64,000 nucleotides of DNA from Hirschia sp964342355 (GTDB lineage: Bacteria > Pseudomonadota > Alphaproteobacteria > Caulobacterales > Hyphomonadaceae), in contig CAYFFG010000017.1 in NCBI GenBank assembly GCA_964342355.1, forward strand, positions 1 to 64,000, in the 5' to 3' direction. The position numbers and the translations under genes were made by a program. The notes under the pieces are model-generated. The model was not told the origin of the DNA and did no database searches. It worked only from the letters and a program-made list of their open reading frames with translations. Positions 45,114-53,949 of the stretch are shown piece by piece (positions within the stretch are counted from its first letter, which is position 1; every line of letters begins with the position of its first letter).

Positions 45114-45368
45114 CTTCAAAGACTCACGGGCAATAAAATCTGCCAACGAACTAGCAAGATCCAGACCTTAAGTCGCGTTTTGAGCGAAAATGAGTGTCCG
45201 CAAGTCAAATCAGTCTGGGCTAGGTTGGATTTAGGGGAATTAAATAGCCAAAGTGTGACAACAGGCGCTTAGAACAATATTGCATTCCGTTGCGCGACGT
45301 TTGATAACAGTCGCCAGATTAACCGCCTGACAAACTGGGCGGGCAATAAACTGCGGGAGAATGCAATA

Positions 45369-47432
45369 ATGTCAGACGTCATTTCATACGACGTTAAGGA
45401 CGGTATCGCCGTCATCACTTCCAACAATCCGCCAGTAAACGCACTCGGTCAGGCAGTGCGCGCAGGCCTCGAAGACGGCATCGCGAAAGCAGCTGCTGAC
45501 GACAGCGTCAAAGCGGTCGTGATCACATGTGAAGGCCGCACATTCTTTGCGGGCGCTGACATCACAGAATTCGGCAAGCCGCCACAAGCGCCATCCTTGC
45601 CTGACGTTGTCAACAAAATCGAAGCAAGCCCGAAGCCGGTTGTCGCTGCTATTCACGGAACGGCGCTTGGCGGTGGTCTTGAGGTCGCTCTGGGCTGTCA
45701 CTATCGTGTGGCTGTTCCTTCCGCAAAGCTTGGCCTGCCAGAAGTTAAACTGGGCATCCTGCCCGGCGCAGGCGGCACACAACGTCTTCCGCGCGTTGTT
45801 GGCGTTGAGCCAGCGCTTGAGATGATCGTCAAAGGCGACCCGATCCCAGCGAAAAAAGGCGAGACGACAGGCCTGGTCGACAAAATCGTGGAAGAAGGCG
45901 CTCTTTTGGACAGCGCGCTGGCTTTTGCAAAAGAAATTGCGGAAAAGTCTGACCACCCTAAAGTGCGTGACCGCTCTGAAAAACTTGAAGAAGCGCGTGC
46001 TGACATGGATGTCTTCTCTCGTTTCCAACAGAAGAATGCTCGTCGCCTGCGTGGCCTTGAGGCGCCTGTAGCTTGTATTCAGGCGGTTCAGGCTGCTGTT
46101 GAACTTCCGTTCGAGGAAGGTATGGCGAAAGAGCGTGAGCTTTTCACCAAACTCGTCACTGGCGACCAGTCAAAAGCGCTGCGTCACGTATTCTTCGCAG
46201 AGCGCATGGCGTCCAAGATTGACGACCTGCCAAAGGGCACTGAACTTCTGCCAATCAAACAGGTTGGTATTCTAGGTGCGGGAACGATGGGTGGCGGTAT
46301 CGCCATGAACTTCCTGTCTGCAGGTATCCCGGTCAAAATTCTAGAGCGTGAACAAGCGCCTCTGGAACGCGGCATGGGCATCATCCGCAAGAACTATGAA
46401 GCGACAGCTAAAAAAGGTCGTATGACCGAAGAGCAAGTCGACAATGCAATGAGCCTTCTTTCCGGCACGCTGGAAATGGAAGACCTGGGCGACTGTGACC
46501 TGATCATCGAAGCTGTTTTCGAGCTGATGGAAGTGAAGAAAGAGATTTTCACGAAGCTGGATGCGATTGCAAAGCCGGGCGCTATCCTTGCTTCCAACAC
46601 ATCTTACCTCAACATCGACGAGATTGCGTCAGTCACCAAACGTCCTGAAAGCGTTGTCGGTCTGCACTTCTTCTCACCTGCAAACGTTATGCGTCTGCTT
46701 GAAGTTGTGCGTGGTGAGAAAACATCTCACGCTGTGCTGGCGACCAGCATGGATCTGGCGAAGAAGATCAAGAAGATCGCTGTTGTTGCTGGCGTCTGCT
46801 TTGGCTTCATCGGTAACCGTATGCTTGCGCCACGTCAGGCACAGGCTAACGACCTTATCCTATCTGGCGCAAAGCCATGGGATGTGGACCGTGTGTTGAC
46901 TGAGTTTGGCTTCCCAATGGGACCATTCCAGATGGGTGACCTTGCTGGTCTGGACCTTGGCTGGACAGCTGAAAAATCTTCTTCTTCCACAATCCGCGAA
47001 ATCTTGTGTGAGAACGACCGTCGCGGTCAGAAAACATCGGCTGGTTTCTATGACTATGACGAAAACCGTCGTGGTTCGCCTTCCGAGTTTACTGAGAAAG
47101 TTATCGCAGACTTCATGGCTAAACACGGCCACGAGGCGCGCGATGTATCTGACGAAGAAATCAAAGAGCGTTTGCTTTACACCATGGTCAACGAGGGCGC
47201 TAAAATCCTTGAAGAGGGCATGGCGCAGCGCGCATCTGACATCGACATCGTTTGGTTGAACGGTTACGGCTGGCCAGCTTGGACTGGTGGTCCAATGTTC
47301 TGGGCGGATCAGGTTGGTCTCGACAAGATCCTTGCCAGCCTAAAAGGTTATGAAGCTAAATATGGCGAAGCGTTCAAACCAGCAGCTCTACTTGAGAAGT
47401 TGGTCGCAGAAGGCAAAACCTTTAACGGCTAA
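45369..47432 (+). CDS. fadJ: Fused enoyl-CoA hydratase / 3-hydroxyacyl-CoA dehydrogenase
   Basis: Multifunctional beta-oxidation enzyme of 687 residues. N-terminal crotonase domain: GTALGGGLEVALG and LPEVKLGILPGAGGTQRL hold the oxyanion hole and both glutamates. C-terminal dehydrogenase begins at VGILGAGTMGGGIAMNF (near residue 300) and contains LHFFSPANVMRLLEVV with the catalytic His. It resembles the FadB/FadJ alpha subunit; no thiolase follows, so the partner gene is elsewhere. RBS GGGAGA upstream. Codons look strongly biased, suggesting high expression. Confidence 0.93.
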   Translation: MSDVISYDVKDGIAVITSNNPPVNALGQAVRAGLEDGIAKAAADDSVKAVVITCEGRTFFAGADITEFGKPPQAPSLPDVVNKIEASPKPVVAAIHGTALGGGLEVALGCHYRVAVPSAKLGLPEVKLGILPGAGGTQRLPRVVGVEPALEMIVKGDPIPAKKGETTGLVDKIVEEGALLDSALAFAKEIAEKSDHPKVRDRSEKLEEARADMDVFSRFQQKNARRLRGLEAPVACIQAVQAAVELPFEEGMAKERELFTKLVTGDQSKALRHVFFAERMASKIDDLPKGTELLPIKQVGILGAGTMGGGIAMNFLSAGIPVKILEREQAPLERGMGIIRKNYEATAKKGRMTEEQVDNAMSLLSGTLEMEDLGDCDLIIEAVFELMEVKKEIFTKLDAIAKPGAILASNTSYLNIDEIASVTKRPESVVGLHFFSPANVMRLLEVVRGEKTSHAVLATSMDLAKKIKKIAVVAGVCFGFIGNRMLAPRQAQANDLILSGAKPWDVDRVLTEFGFPMGPFQMGDLAGLDLGWTAEKSSSSTIREILCENDRRGQKTSAGFYDYDENRRGSPSEFTEKVIADFMAKHGHEARDVSDEEIKERLLYTMVNEGAKILEEGMAQRASDIDIVWLNGYGWPAWTGGPMFWADQVGLDKILASLKGYEAKYGEAFKPAALLEKLVAEGKTFNG

Positions 47433-47468
47433 TCAGCTCTTGGGGCTTTGGTCCCAGGTATCAAATCA

Positions 47469-47498
47469 TACGGAGCATCCTTGAATGGGTGCTCCGTA
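47469..47498. terminator. 12-bp hairpin between fadJ and the phosphotransferase gene
   Basis: TACGGAGCATCC (47469-47480) pairs with GGGTGCTCCGTA (47487-47498) with one wobble, loop TTGAAT. It lies 36 bases past the fadJ stop. There is no T-run after it on the plus strand, so it may be a factor-dependent end, an RNA-stability element or a DNA site. Confidence 0.5.
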
Positions 47499-47565
47499 CA
47501 TTGCTAACGCCGCGTACGAACACATGATGCGCGGTCGACAAGACATAACCACGGGAGAATGCGTG

Positions 47566-48612
47566 ATGTCGGAGGCGACGCCGCAAAAATACTTCGAAGA
47601 AGATAAACTGGCTGCCTGGATGGCGGACCAAATCGAAGGGTTTGAAGGACCAATTTCCGTGGATAAATTCCCGGGTGGGCAATCTAACCCGACTTTCAAG
47701 ATTTCGACGGAAAAGAAAAACTATGTGTTGCGCCGCAAGCCGCCGGGGCAGTTGCTGAAAGGCGCACATGCGGTTGATCGCGAACATCGGATCATCTCCG
47801 CGCTTGGCACAGTTGGTTTCCCGGTTCCAAAGACATATGCGCTGTGTCAGGACCCTGACGTCATGGATGCTGACTTCTACATCATGGATATGGTGGAAGG
47901 GCGCATTTTCTGGGACACATCATTTCCTGAAGTCCCAACAGAAGACCGTCGCAAATATTTTGATGCGATGAACGACACAATCGCGCGCCTCCATAATGTC
48001 GATTATGAGGCGATTGGCTTGGGTGATTATGGTCGTCCGGGGAATTATTTTGAGCGACAGATTGGTCGCTGGTCAAAGCAATACCTGCAGGATGAAATCG
48101 CAGGCCGCGTACCGGAAATGGACAACCTCGTTGAGTGGTTGCCGAAGAATATTCCAGCAGGCGATGAGACGACCCTGGTCCATGGTGACTATCGCTGTGA
48201 CAACATGATTTTCCACCCGACTGAGCCGCGTGTGATTGCTGTTTTGGATTGGGAATTGTCAACGCTGGGCCATCCAATTGGTGACTTTACCTATCACCTG
48301 ATGGCGTTCCGCATGCCTAAAGGGCTCTCAACTAGTCTTAGCGACTGTAATTTTGACGAGATGAACATCCCGACGGAAGAGGAGTATGTTCAGGCTTATT
48401 GTGAACGCACAGGGCGCAGCGGCATCGATAACCTCGATTTCTACCTTGCTTTCAACATGTTCCGCCTGGCTGCGATCATTCACGGGGTGAAAGGCCGCAT
48501 GCTTAAAGGAAACGCATCAAATGCAAAAGCTGCGGCGACAGCTGCGCGTCTTGAGCCGTTGGCGAAAGCTGCCTGGGCGCAAGCAGAAGCGGCGATGAAA
48601 AAGAACGGCTAA
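47566..48612 (+). CDS. Aminoglycoside-phosphotransferase-like kinase (ACAD10/APH type)
   Basis: Kinase-fold protein of 348 residues. The catalytic loop VHGDYRCDNMIFH and the metal segment AVLDWELSTLGHPIGD match the phosphotransferase family that accompanies acyl-CoA dehydrogenases; RRKPPGQLLKGAHAVDRE near residue 52 is typical. These proteins are implicated in 4-hydroxy-acid catabolism by phosphorylation of hydroxyacyl-CoA. ATG 47566 follows GGGAGAATGC; a longer frame from 47485 begins inside the hairpin. Fits with flanking beta-oxidation genes. Confidence 0.85.
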   Translation: MSEATPQKYFEEDKLAAWMADQIEGFEGPISVDKFPGGQSNPTFKISTEKKNYVLRRKPPGQLLKGAHAVDREHRIISALGTVGFPVPKTYALCQDPDVMDADFYIMDMVEGRIFWDTSFPEVPTEDRRKYFDAMNDTIARLHNVDYEAIGLGDYGRPGNYFERQIGRWSKQYLQDEIAGRVPEMDNLVEWLPKNIPAGDETTLVHGDYRCDNMIFHPTEPRVIAVLDWELSTLGHPIGDFTYHLMAFRMPKGLSTSLSDCNFDEMNIPTEEEYVQAYCERTGRSGIDNLDFYLAFNMFRLAAIIHGVKGRMLKGNASNAKAAATAARLEPLAKAAWAQAEAAMKKNG

Positions 48613-48673
48613 AGCCGCTTATCGCGCCGAAGACAATTGGGACTTCATAATTCTGGCTGAAGAGGAAACAGCT

Positions 48674-49471
48674 ATGTCAGTCATGACATTTGAAAAGCGC
48701 GGCGCCATCGCAATATTGACGCTCAACCGTCCTGACATGATGAATGCTTTGGGACAGCAAGGTGATGGTGAGGCGGTTGCGGCTGTCTGTGCAAAAGTGG
48801 ACGCCGATCCAGACATTCGTTGCGCAATTCTGACGGGTGAGGGGCGTGCGTTTTCCGCAGGCGGTGACATCAAGGCGATGAAAGCCCGCACAGGCGCTTT
48901 TGCGGGAAGCGCATATGACATCCGGGAAGGATACCGTCGTAACATCCACCAAGCCGTCAAGGCGATCTACAATTTGGAAGTTCCTCTCATTGCTGCGGTT
49001 AATGGTCCTGCTATTGGTCTGGGGTGTGATGTGGCCTGTCTTGCTGACATGCGTATCGCGTCCGAGAAAGCCAAGTTTGGCGTCACTTTCCTGAAGGTGG
49101 GACTCATCCCTGGAGATGGCGGTGCTTGGTTGTTGCCACGCATTATAGGACCCGCGCGGGCCTCAGAACTGCTTTACACTGGCGATGTGATTTCAGCTGA
49201 GCAGGCTGAAGAGTGGGGTCTGATTTCACGGGTTGTCGCGCCGGATAGTCTGATAGACGAAGCCATGAAACTGGCTGAAAAAGTTGCAGAACAGCCGCCG
49301 CAGGCGCTGCGCCTTGCCAAGTCTTTGATGCGTCACGGCCAGACAGCTAGTTATGACACGCTTATGGATATGTCGGCGGCGTCTCAGGTGCTCATGCATT
49401 TAAGCGAAGACCACATGGAAGGTGTGAGCGCCACATTGGAGAAGCGCAAAGCGGATTTTAAAGGCCGCTAA
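48674..49471 (+). CDS. Enoyl-CoA hydratase/isomerase family protein
   Basis: Crotonase-fold enzyme of 265 residues. The oxyanion motifs are FSAGGDIKAM (near residue 58) and NGPAIGLGCDVACLADMRIA; the catalytic Glu would be in the later GLIPGDGGAWLLPR stretch, where the usual E is replaced by D (PGDGG). Thus hydratase activity is not assured and other crotonase reactions are possible. AAGAGGAAACAGCT lies before the ATG. Next to the acyl kinase gene and PHA genes, so a fatty-acid role is likely. Confidence 0.85.
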   Translation: MSVMTFEKRGAIAILTLNRPDMMNALGQQGDGEAVAAVCAKVDADPDIRCAILTGEGRAFSAGGDIKAMKARTGAFAGSAYDIREGYRRNIHQAVKAIYNLEVPLIAAVNGPAIGLGCDVACLADMRIASEKAKFGVTFLKVGLIPGDGGAWLLPRIIGPARASELLYTGDVISAEQAEEWGLISRVVAPDSLIDEAMKLAEKVAEQPPQALRLAKSLMRHGQTASYDTLMDMSAASQVLMHLSEDHMEGVSATLEKRKADFKGR

Positions 49472-49496
49472 CCGTCAGACCGGAAACCCAATGAAA

Positions 49497-49530
49497 ACAG
49501 CCCGACGCTTGAAATGAAGTGTCGGGCTGT
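49497..49530. terminator. Bidirectional hairpin between echA-like gene and phasin gene
   Basis: ACAGCCCGACGCTT (49497-49510) pairs with AAGTGTCGGGCTGT (49517-49530), a 14-bp stem with a single wobble, loop GAAATG. On the minus strand it is followed by TTTTC, so it can end the phasin transcript; on the plus strand it follows the hydratase gene by 25 bases. Confidence 0.75.
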
Positions 49531-49583
49531 ATTGCATTCGTCTAATGACGTGGCGTTATAGGCCGCACGTCATTGAAAACTGA

Positions 49584-50039
49584 TTAGTCAGCTTTCTTTT
49601 TAGCGGCAGCAGTTGTTTTAGCAGCTGCTTTTTTCGCTTGTTCAGTTGCTTCTTCGACTGTTTCGGCAACAGCTGAAGGCGTAGACGCCGACAGAATTGT
49701 TTCCATCATGTCGAATTGAGCTTTTTTCGCAACTTCTGTGTATGCGAACATACGGGAAGGAAGAGAGCTTGCTGAGCTGGAAGCAACTTCGCTAGCGACT
49801 TTGAAAGCATCGCCAGAACCAAGGTCCTGTTTTGCGAGTGTTTCAACGTCGTGCGCAGCGTCTTTCATCCAGTCAACTGTCAGCTCAACATTGCGGTTCA
49901 TTGTGTCGACTGTGATGTCGCGCATTTTTTCCAGCAAGCCAGTGAAGGCTTTAGCTGGTGCAAAATCCATCGCTTCAGTCGGTTTGAAAGTCATGAATGG
50001 TTCCAGAGCTTTCATTGGGTCGTAAGTTGCCGTGGCCAT
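49584..50039 (-). CDS. phaP: Phasin, PHA granule protein
   Basis: Small granule-coating protein of 151 residues. It is mostly amphipathic helix (ATYDPMKALEPFMTF, MRDITVDTMNRNVELTVDWM) and ends in an Ala/Lys-rich tail (KKAAAKTTAAAKKKAD). AAGGAGA precedes ATG 50039; the frame extends 24 codons further into the operator region without support. It is downstream of phaC on the same strand with its own promoter region. Phasins limit granule size and are the classic target of PhaR repression. Confidence 0.88.
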   Translation of the reverse strand: MATATYDPMKALEPFMTFKPTEAMDFAPAKAFTGLLEKMRDITVDTMNRNVELTVDWMKDAAHDVETLAKQDLGSGDAFKVASEVASSSASSLPSRMFAYTEVAKKAQFDMMETILSASTPSAVAETVEEATEQAKKAAAKTTAAAKKKAD

Positions 50040-50074
50040 GTGAATATCTCCTTGCTCCAGCATCTTCTTTATAA

Positions 50075-50146
50075 TGCCGCAGCGCGTCATAGTCAAGCGT
50101 TTTTGCCGCAAGTGCGAAATATTTTTTCAAATGCCGCATCGCGGCA
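50075..50146 (-). promoter_or_regulatory. Three TGCCGC dyads, candidate PhaR operators
   Basis: Repeated inverted motifs upstream of phaP: TGCCGC-ATC-GCGGCA (50132-50146) is a perfect palindrome; TGCCGC-AGC-GCGTCA (50075-50089) has one mismatch; a third TGCCGC (50104-50109) has only a partial right arm. Left half-sites start at 50075, 50104 and 50132, so 28-29 bases apart, close to the same helix face. PhaR acts on phasin promoters and prefers TGC/GCA dyads in related bacteria. PhaR is encoded at 53340. Confidence 0.6.
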
Positions 50147-50150
50147 AAAA

Positions 50151-51908
50151 TTATGCTTTGACATATGAGCCTGGAGCGGGCTCAAGTTTTGGGTGATTGT
50201 CTGGCCATCCCTGGTCGATATCTATCTTCTTACCTGAGCGGCGTGTGAGCCAGCGCGCCCAATCTGGCCACCAGGAGCCTTCGTTGAGCTCTGCATTGCG
50301 GAGCCAAGCATCACAGTCTGTTGGTTTCTCATCACTCACCCAATATCCATATTTGTTCCTGCTTGGGTGATTGATAATGCCAGCAATGTGACCTGACCGC
50401 GAAACAACGTAGCGATTGTTTCCGTTCGCTTTAGCCAATCCTTTGAATGACGATTTCCAAGGCACAATATGATCCGTCTCGCCGGTAACAGCGTAGATTG
50501 GCGTTTTGATGTCTCCAATTGAGATTGGAACATTATTGACTGTGAACTTGCCTTTAGTGAACTCATTGTCACGCAACAGGCGGATCAACAACTCACTCGC
50601 CATTTTGGCAGGTAGGTTGGTTGAGTCCCCGTTCCAGAAAAGCAGGTCGAATTTAGGACGTTCTTCGCCGAGCAGGTAGGAGTGGATCGCGGGTTCATAA
50701 ACCAGATCGTTCGGCCGCAGGAAACTGAACGTGCGCGCAAGGATCCGTTTGTCAAAAACACCTGTTCGATACATCTCGTGCATCAATCCGGCGGTAAAAC
50801 TTGGATCGGCAAAGACTTTCAGTGAACCCGGTTCGGAGAAGTCGGTAAATGTGGTGAACAGTGTCAGTGAGCGAATAGGGGATTTGTTCGCTTGTTTCGT
50901 GTACCAGGCAGATGCCGCCACCGCGGCAAAACCGCCGATGCAATAGCCCAGAAGGTTGACCGATTGTTGGTCCGTGAGTTTGCGAACCTTTTCGACGGCT
51001 GCGACAACGCCATTCAGGATATAGTCGTCTAGGCTCATATCGCGCATTTTTCCGTCTGGATTGCGCCATGAAACCATGTAAACGGAAAAACCCTGCTCGA
51101 GGATCCATTTGATCATCGAGTTCTTTTCCTGCAGGTCCATGATGTAAAACTTGTTGACCCATGGCGGGATCATCACAATCGGTGTGGCATAGACGTTAGG
51201 AGAACGTGGCTCATAGTGAATGAGCTGGAAGAGGGGTGTTTCATAAACAACATAGCCAGAGGTCTTGGCCAGATCCTTGCCTACAGTGAAACCAGTCGGG
51301 TCAGCGAGGGCGACAAGGAAGTCACCGTCTGCGCGTTCGACGTCTTCAACAAGATGCTCAAGCCCATTAACAACAGACTGTCCGTTTGTCTCGATCATTT
51401 TGCGCACAGCTGCCGGGTTGGTCAGCAAGTAATTTTCAGGAGCCAACATCGCCTTGATCTGATTGGCGAAGAAGCCAAGTTGCTGGCGGGTTTTTTCATC
51501 TGGTGTCTCAGCGACGACGATCGCGTTGTCGATGGTCGAAGATACAAATTTATGCCAGTGTTTCAAACCTAGGTAGAAAGGATGCCGCGCCCATGCTTCA
51601 TCAGTTTCGTGTGCGCCCGGCTTCATCATTCGCGAAAGTTCGCCAGTTAAAATCATCTGGTAGACTTCCGAAGCGTAAGCCGTGCTAGCGGTGATGGCTT
51701 GTAGATGTGCGTTGATTGCGGTGAAAGGGTTAGCGACCATGCCCGAAGCGCTGCTCATAATCGCGCGCACATAGTAGTGGAAACCTGGGCCTTCAACCAG
51801 CGGGTTTCTGAGATCACGACGCGAGAGAGCGCCAAATAGTCGTTGAGTAAGTTGATAAATCCGATTGACGTTTTGCAACGTCTCCCAGAATTCCCCCGGA
51901 TTATTCAT
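50151..51908 (-). CDS. phaC: Class I polyhydroxyalkanoate synthase
   Basis: Polymerises 3-hydroxyacyl-CoA to PHA at the granule surface. The 585-residue length fits class I. Nucleophile Cys323 sits in the modified lipase box GYCIGGF, with Asp in VTGETDHIVPW and His in SGHIAGIINHPS. The N-terminal alpha/beta-hydrolase cap region (RNPDGKMRDMSLDDY) is normal. ATG 51908 is preferred over a GTG two codons upstream; neither has a strong ribosome site. Divergent from phaZ across about 105 bases. Confidence 0.95.
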   Translation of the reverse strand: MNNPGEFWETLQNVNRIYQLTQRLFGALSRRDLRNPLVEGPGFHYYVRAIMSSASGMVANPFTAINAHLQAITASTAYASEVYQMILTGELSRMMKPGAHETDEAWARHPFYLGLKHWHKFVSSTIDNAIVVAETPDEKTRQQLGFFANQIKAMLAPENYLLTNPAAVRKMIETNGQSVVNGLEHLVEDVERADGDFLVALADPTGFTVGKDLAKTSGYVVYETPLFQLIHYEPRSPNVYATPIVMIPPWVNKFYIMDLQEKNSMIKWILEQGFSVYMVSWRNPDGKMRDMSLDDYILNGVVAAVEKVRKLTDQQSVNLLGYCIGGFAAVAASAWYTKQANKSPIRSLTLFTTFTDFSEPGSLKVFADPSFTAGLMHEMYRTGVFDKRILARTFSFLRPNDLVYEPAIHSYLLGEERPKFDLLFWNGDSTNLPAKMASELLIRLLRDNEFTKGKFTVNNVPISIGDIKTPIYAVTGETDHIVPWKSSFKGLAKANGNNRYVVSRSGHIAGIINHPSRNKYGYWVSDEKPTDCDAWLRNAELNEGSWWPDWARWLTRRSGKKIDIDQGWPDNHPKLEPAPGSYVKA

Positions 51909-52013
51909 GATCACACACTGCTTTTTTCATAGGACGAAAACTTAATGTCCATGGTAAATTTTAACATAGTTGAAGCGTTTGACTATCCACCCACGCAGAG
52001 TTTGGAGTAACAA

Positions 52014-53303
52014 ATGCGAATTCAGCCCAATCTTGCTTATGAAATAGCTCACCTTTGTTCATATAATATGAAAATGGGAGCAAGTTTAATCACAAAATTC
52101 TGGTCTCATCCTTTTTACAGGTCGGTATTTCCTTATACGGCGAGTAATGTTCGCGCATTTGGGGAATTGCTTGAAAGAACGATAACAGCATCTCAGGCTA
52201 AACCTGATTGGTTTATTGATTTCGTCTTAATTAAAGGGCGAAAAGTTTCAGTAAAATTGGAATATGTACACAAGTTACCATTTGGTGACCTTTTGCATTT
52301 CAAAAAAGCAAAATCGCCACAGGGACAACCAAGGGTTTTGATCGCGGCGCCAAAGTCAGGCCATTATGCCACCTTGCTCCGTGACAGTGTTGAGCGGCTG
52401 CTGCCTGAAGCTGATGTTTACATTACGGACTGGCGTAATGCGCGAGAAGTGCCGTTGTCCGCTGGTGATTTTGATATTGAAGACTATGTGGAATACTTGG
52501 GAGAGTGGATTGAGTTTCTTGGTCCGGACACACATGTCATCGGTGTGTGTCAGCCGGCGCCGCTCGTGCTTGCAAGCGTGGCGCGTTACGAACAACTGCA
52601 CAAAGACAGGCCGCTTGCTTCATTGACTTTGATGGCTGGGCCGATCGACCCTGGAGCCGCCCCGACTGAAGTGACGCAGTATGCGGACAAAGTGGATATA
52701 GAGACTCTGAAAAGACATGCATTGTTTGCTGTTGGTCGAGCATATGAGGGCTATGGTCGTCTGGTATATCCTGGCGCAATGCAGCTAAGCGCATTTATGG
52801 CGATGAACCCAGCTCGCCATTTTTCGAATTTCATGCGGCAGTGGCAAGACCTGGCCATGGGGCGGCAAGATCAGGTTGATCGTCACAATACGTTTTACGA
52901 TGAGTACCTCGCTGTTATGGATATGACGGGTGAATTTTTCCTGACAACGGTAGAGCGGATATTCAAGAACAGAGAAATAGGTCGTGACGCGTTTACGCTG
53001 CGCGGTGAACATGTCCCTATCTCTGGCATCCGAAAAACACCAATCTTTGTCGTGGAAGGAGCAAGAGACGATATTTCAGCGCCAGGTCAATGCAAAGCTG
53101 CGCTTGATATCACCTGTAATTTACCGGAAACACTCAAGCGGCACCATATTGAAGACGATGCAGGACATTTTGCTGTTTTCTCTGGTTCAAAATGGCGCAA
53201 TTCCATTGCGCCTAAAGTTCTGCAATTCATGAAAGATAGTGAAACTGTTTTCAAAGACGATGTTGAGAACAGAGATAAACCGCTGGCCCTTCCTGTGCAT
53301 TGA
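52014..53303 (+). CDS. phaZ: Intracellular polyhydroxyalkanoate depolymerase
   Basis: Breaks stored PHA down to oligomers or monomers. The 429-residue protein has the i-PhaZ pattern: nucleophile Cys179 in GVCQPAPL, Asp in VVEGARDDISAPGQ and His in EDDAGHFAVFSG. The 5' 300 bases are distinctly A+T-rich, with many TTA, ATA and AAA codons, then the composition returns to that of the neighbours. GGAGTAAC precedes the ATG. Divergently transcribed from phaC, so the storage cycle can be coordinated. Confidence 0.92.
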   Translation: MRIQPNLAYEIAHLCSYNMKMGASLITKFWSHPFYRSVFPYTASNVRAFGELLERTITASQAKPDWFIDFVLIKGRKVSVKLEYVHKLPFGDLLHFKKAKSPQGQPRVLIAAPKSGHYATLLRDSVERLLPEADVYITDWRNAREVPLSAGDFDIEDYVEYLGEWIEFLGPDTHVIGVCQPAPLVLASVARYEQLHKDRPLASLTLMAGPIDPGAAPTEVTQYADKVDIETLKRHALFAVGRAYEGYGRLVYPGAMQLSAFMAMNPARHFSNFMRQWQDLAMGRQDQVDRHNTFYDEYLAVMDMTGEFFLTTVERIFKNREIGRDAFTLRGEHVPISGIRKTPIFVVEGARDDISAPGQCKAALDITCNLPETLKRHHIEDDAGHFAVFSGSKWRNSIAPKVLQFMKDSETVFKDDVENRDKPLALPVH

Positions 53304-53339
53304 AGCGGTTATTAGTGGGCGAATAGAAGAAACTGACAC

Positions 53340-53933
53340 ATGGAAACGATTTTGTTGCGACGCTATCCAAGTCGCAAACTCTATAACAAATCAGCTAGCA
53401 AATACATCAAACTGCCGGAAGTGGCGGAGCTGATTCGACAAGGCCACAATATCCATGTCGAAGATACAGAGACTGGCGAGGATGTGACACGTCAGCTGTT
53501 ACTGCAGTTGATTATTGATCAGGAAGCAAATTCGGATGAGGCGATCTTGTCTGCTGATGTTTTGACCGAACTCATCCGCGCTCATCAAAGCAGCGCACGC
53601 GAGTTCATGACTGGATTTTTTGATGATTCCTTCAGGCTTATGCGGGAACAGCAACGCCGGTTGACCGATTCTATGTCGGCGACTTTTTTGCCTTGGGCGG
53701 GTCTAGCGCCTAGCCAGGTCGCTAATTTCCAGCACGACTTCCGTAACCGCATGGCGCAATTTTGGGGCATGGGCGGATGGACAGGCGACGACACAGAGGC
53801 GGTCCCTGAAACGAAGGATAAATCTGATGATGAGGCGTCATCAGAGAATAAAAGCGCAACCAAAAAGGATATCGAAGAGTTGCGCGCGCTACAGGAGCGC
53901 TTGTCCAAACTGGAAAAAAAGCTGGGCGGCTAA
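53340..53933 (+). CDS. phaR: PHA synthesis repressor PhaR
   Basis: DNA- and polymer-binding regulator of 197 residues. The N-terminal PHB accumulation domain is complete (LLRRYPSRKLYNKSASKYI, then QGHNIHVEDTETGED), followed by the second domain (SSAREFMTGFFDDSF) and a charged coiled-coil tail. PhaR represses phasin genes and leaves DNA when PHA granules form. It lies 36 bases after phaZ and probably shares its transcript. Candidate targets are the TGCCGC dyads before phaP. Confidence 0.93.
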   Translation: METILLRRYPSRKLYNKSASKYIKLPEVAELIRQGHNIHVEDTETGEDVTRQLLLQLIIDQEANSDEAILSADVLTELIRAHQSSAREFMTGFFDDSFRLMREQQRRLTDSMSATFLPWAGLAPSQVANFQHDFRNRMAQFWGMGGWTGDDTEAVPETKDKSDDEASSENKSATKKDIEELRALQERLSKLEKKLGG

Positions 53934-53949
53934 TTGCAGGCTTCAGACA

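Noticed and set aside
45384..46028. 214-codon antisense frame within fadJ
   Set aside because: Opposite a conserved gene with strong codon bias, which often keeps the antisense frame open; its Arg/Phe/Cys-rich composition is not protein-like.
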